Assembly: GCF_001517405.1 (NCBI RefSeq)
Contig: NZ_LN907828.1
Span: forward strand, 124,001 to 188,000
Direction of reading: 5' to 3'
DNA: 64,000 nucleotides
Origin: Duffyella gerundensis
Lineage (GTDB): Bacteria > Pseudomonadota > Gammaproteobacteria > Enterobacterales > Enterobacteriaceae
Made by a program: the position numbers and the translations under genes. This document shows, piece after piece, positions 61,757 to 64,000 of this stretch (the stretch's first letter is position 1; every line of letters starts with the position of its first letter). The notes beneath the pieces were generated by a model. It was given only the letters and a program-made list of their open reading frames with translations. It was not told the origin of the DNA and searched no databases.

Positions 61757-62821
61757 ATGACGACCCTTACAGGCGGACTTAGTCGCCGACAGTTACTTCT
61801 CGCCGGTTCATTCGCCTCCGCAGGGCTGTTGATGGCCACCCGTGCCACCGCTGCGCTGCCGCCTGCGCCACAAGCCGCAGGAAAAATTGTGCGTGTCGGG
61901 GATGTCACGATTCAGGGCATCACGTTTAAAAATCACGATATCCTGATGTCCGGGAATCTTTATCTGCCGCGGGGCTTCAGCAAAAGCCGCCAGTATGCGG
62001 CCATCGTCGTGGTGCATCCCGGCGGCGGTGTTAAAGAGCAGACGGCGGGCCTCTATGTGTTAAAACTGGCAGCAGAAGGCTTTATCACGCTGGCGTTCGA
62101 TGCTTCCCATCAAGGCGCCAGCGGCGGGATGCCGCGTTTCGTGGATGACCCAATGAAGCGCGTCGGTGATGTTTACAGCGCGGTCGATTACCTCAGCGCC
62201 TTGCCTTATGTTGATAGCGGGCGGATGGGTGCGCTCGGCGTCTGTGCCGGCAGCGGTATTACGGTGAAAGCGGCGATGACCGAGCGCCGCATCAAGGCGC
62301 TGGCGACGGTCAGCGCGGTGGATGTCGGTGCCGCTACTCGCAAAGGCTGGGAAGGTACCACACCGCAATCCGAACTGATTCCGGTGCTGGAAGCGGTGGC
62401 GAAACAACGTGACATCGAAGCGGCAGGTGGCGCGCCGGTCTGGGTGAATTATGTGCCCGCCCTCAGCGATCGCTCGGCGCCGTTCGATTTGCAGCAAGCC
62501 GCCGACTACTATCTCACCGCGCGCGGCCGTCATCCTGCCTCCACCAATCAAATGTTGATGACCAGCATCAGCACGCTCGCCTCGTTTACCGGCTTTGAGG
62601 GTGCCGACACGTTCCTGACCCAACCACTGCTGATCATCGCGGGCAGCAAAGCGGGTTCGTTGTGGCACAGTCAGCAGCTGAACGACAGCGCCGCGTCGAG
62701 GGACAAAACGCTGGTGATCATGCCTGATGCCACGCACATGGATCTGTACGATGGCGAAGGAGCAACGCGGGCAGCCGACACGCTCGCGCCGTTCTTCCAC
62801 ACGCATTTGATGCACGGCTAA
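61757..62821 (+). CDS. Tat-exported alpha/beta hydrolase with a cysteine nucleophile
   Basis: 354 residues. The N-terminus has a twin-arginine signal (S9-R10-R11-Q-L-L) followed by a hydrophobic stretch to about residue 32. The hydrolase core has VVVHPGGGVKEQ and, at the nucleophile elbow, G-V-C163-A-G where most relatives have Ser. PDATHMDLYD near the C-terminus supplies the histidine. It resembles YcjY/dienelactone-hydrolase-like proteins, in which Cys nucleophiles are known. The start at 61757 follows AGGAGTTTTATC. The LysR gene upstream on the same strand may regulate it. Confidence 0.85.
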   Translation: MTTLTGGLSRRQLLLAGSFASAGLLMATRATAALPPAPQAAGKIVRVGDVTIQGITFKNHDILMSGNLYLPRGFSKSRQYAAIVVVHPGGGVKEQTAGLYVLKLAAEGFITLAFDASHQGASGGMPRFVDDPMKRVGDVYSAVDYLSALPYVDSGRMGALGVCAGSGITVKAAMTERRIKALATVSAVDVGAATRKGWEGTTPQSELIPVLEAVAKQRDIEAAGGAPVWVNYVPALSDRSAPFDLQQAADYYLTARGRHPASTNQMLMTSISTLASFTGFEGADTFLTQPLLIIAGSKAGSLWHSQQLNDSAASRDKTLVIMPDATHMDLYDGEGATRAADTLAPFFHTHLMHG

Positions 62822-62917
62822 ACCGATGAAAAAAGGCAATCAATACAACGGCGATTTCATGCTAATCGGCTCGCCTGTGGTAAATTAGCCTTCTACCTTA
62901 CTGTTCAGGACGTCGCT

Positions 62918-63916
62918 ATGCAGGTTCCCTTCACCCGAAATACGCATGAAATGAAGAAAAACAATATCGTGCGTATTGTTGAAGCGCTGAAATCATTGGG
63001 CATGGCGACGAAAGCGCAGCTGGCGCAGCACACCGGCCTGAGCGTGGCGACCTGCGGCGCGGTGTTGAACAGGTTGTGTGAACGTCATCAGGTGCAGGAG
63101 CTTCAGCGTGATGCGTCCAGCGGCGGCAGACCGGCGCAGCGTTACGCCTGTAATCCCGATTATTACGCCCAGCTTGCGCTCTACGTCGAAGGTTCAGATG
63201 AGGCGGCCCGCATCGTCTGGTCGGTAAACTCTGCGGTGGGCAGCAAGCTGGCAGAAGGCGAAGGCGATTTTCTGCCGCTGACGCTGGAGACCTTCGATCG
63301 GCAGATCGCCGCTCTGCTGGCGGCCTATCCGGCGATCAGGGCGGCGGGCATTGGCATGCCTGGCGTGGTGGCCGAAGGCACCGTGCTGACCTGCGATGTG
63401 ACGCTGTTTGAACATATCGATATTATCGCGCACCTGCATCGCCAGCACGGCCTTTTTGTTCATGCCGATAACGACATGAACTATACCGTCTGGGGATTTT
63501 ACCGTAGCCAGGCCGCGCAAATCGACGCGCCGGTGGCTTATCTCTATTTTCCCGGGGTCGCCTGCGCGGGCTGTGGCATGGTGATCAATGGTGATGTGGT
63601 GCGCGGCGCGTCGCATTTTGCCGGAGAAGTCTCGCACCTGATCGATCCGCATCAACCGGCGCTGAAACTGGCAGAGGAAGTGGCGCTGATGTTGACCTCA
63701 CTCACCGCGATTGTGAATCCGGCCAGAGTGGCGGTGTGCGGCCCGCAGCTCAGTGCGCCACTTATTGCTGAAGCGGAGGCGATCTGTGCCCGGCGGATCC
63801 CACAGCGGCACCGGCCTGAAATCCTCTTTCGCACCAGCCGACGTGCCGATTATCTGCTGGGCATCACGGAACAACTGGCGCAGGCTTATCTGCATCACGA
63901 CATCTTTCACGACTGA
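62918..63916 (+). CDS. ROK-family transcriptional regulator (NagC/Mlc-like)
   Basis: A 332-residue protein with an N-terminal winged helix (KAQLAQHTGLSVATCGAVLNRLCE) and a ROK sugar-binding domain (AAGIGMPGVVAEG, then DNDMNYTVWGFYRS). CAGCGM where a CxCGxxGC zinc motif would be suggests a degenerate or variant metal site. It probably represses sugar genes lying just beyond the right edge, where a perfect palindrome sits. The start ATG has a weak AGGACG site. Confidence 0.85.
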   Translation: MQVPFTRNTHEMKKNNIVRIVEALKSLGMATKAQLAQHTGLSVATCGAVLNRLCERHQVQELQRDASSGGRPAQRYACNPDYYAQLALYVEGSDEAARIVWSVNSAVGSKLAEGEGDFLPLTLETFDRQIAALLAAYPAIRAAGIGMPGVVAEGTVLTCDVTLFEHIDIIAHLHRQHGLFVHADNDMNYTVWGFYRSQAAQIDAPVAYLYFPGVACAGCGMVINGDVVRGASHFAGEVSHLIDPHQPALKLAEEVALMLTSLTAIVNPARVAVCGPQLSAPLIAEAEAICARRIPQRHRPEILFRTSRRADYLLGITEQLAQAYLHHDIFHD

Positions 63917-63970
63917 TCGTTTTTTCGCTGTTCTCCCTGTTGACCCCTTCTAAAAATGGCGATAGCCTGC

Positions 63971-63995
63971 ACTTATTAAAACACTTTTAATAAGT
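63971..63995. promoter_or_regulatory. Perfect 25-base palindrome, candidate operator
   Basis: ACTTATTAAAA (63971-63981), a CAC spacer and TTTTAATAAGT (63985-63995) are exact inverted repeats. They lie 55 bases after the ROK regulator stop, most likely in the promoter of the next gene outside the window. Confidence 0.6.
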
Positions 63996-64000
63996 CTGTT

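Overview
The window looks like chromosome of a gamma-proteobacterium of the Enterobacterales, most likely Erwiniaceae (Pantoea, Mixta or Erwinia type). It carries a ycgZ-ymgA-ariR group, enterobacterial-style BetT, Mtr and class I fumarase proteins, and a microcin V-like export system. Most of it has GC-rich codon use. Short AT-richer islands stand out at about 41.2-43.3 kb, 52.8-53.4 kb and 59.4-60.7 kb. No rRNA, tRNA, insertion sequence, prophage or CRISPR array was seen. Assignments rest on reading motifs and on remembered family sequences; no database search was run.

Left part (1-15.2 kb): the N-terminal part of an MFS transporter runs off the left edge. Next come a three-gene Fbp-type ABC importer, a tiny zinc-ribbon protein, and ycgZ-ymgA-ariR preceded by TGTACA palindromes of the kind bound by MerR-type regulators. 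A LysR regulator faces a periplasmic metallo-beta-lactamase-fold protein that lacks the usual metal ligands. A minus-strand run follows: RND pump, SDR, NTF2-like protein and a small secreted protein. The pump's start region suggests a one-base frame disturbance. A membrane GGDEF-EAL protein closes this part.

Metabolic core (15.7-36.4 kb): a 2-oxoglutarate/Fe(II) oxygenase heads a MetQ-MetN-MetI-like importer operon. After it comes an apparent anaerobic fumarate module. A DASS dicarboxylate transporter and a class I fumarase run leftwards. A 925-residue flavoprotein (OYE-like, FMN_bind and FAD/fumarate-reductase domains) and a cytoplasmic ApbE flavin transferase run rightwards. A perfect FNR box lies between the two arms. 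The module would import a C4-dicarboxylate, interconvert malate and fumarate, and reduce fumarate with NADH using ApbE-attached FMN. A Cache-like-sensor diguanylate cyclase follows apbE. Then come a citrate-type MHS transporter with a periplasmic binding protein and LysR regulator, a beta-glucoside kinase facing a GH3 beta-glucosidase, and an AzlCD exporter.

Right part (36.4-64 kb): small stress and redox enzymes (GFA, thioredoxin-like, GNAT, SDR, zinc ADH, SRPBCC) are followed by an AT-richer three-gene cassette. It encodes a winged-helix-like protein, an AbiEii-like nucleotidyltransferase and a PP2C-like phosphatase, and is a candidate defence or toxin-antitoxin system. DUF2254, BetT and a LysR regulator follow.

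The standout locus is 48.1-52.8 kb: a class II microcin gene cluster. It has a 65-residue two-helix putative immunity protein, a 116-residue precursor with a double-glycine leader, a CvaA-like adaptor, a CvaB-like peptidase-ABC exporter and, unexpectedly, a periplasmic ClpP-like serine protease at the end. Beyond it lie an Mtr-like permease, RidA, two isochorismatase-fold hydrolases, an AraC/GlxA regulator, an UlaG-like hydrolase, a cytochrome b561, a LysR regulator, a Tat-exported alpha/beta hydrolase with a cysteine nucleophile, and a ROK regulator. A perfect 25-bp palindrome lies at the right edge.
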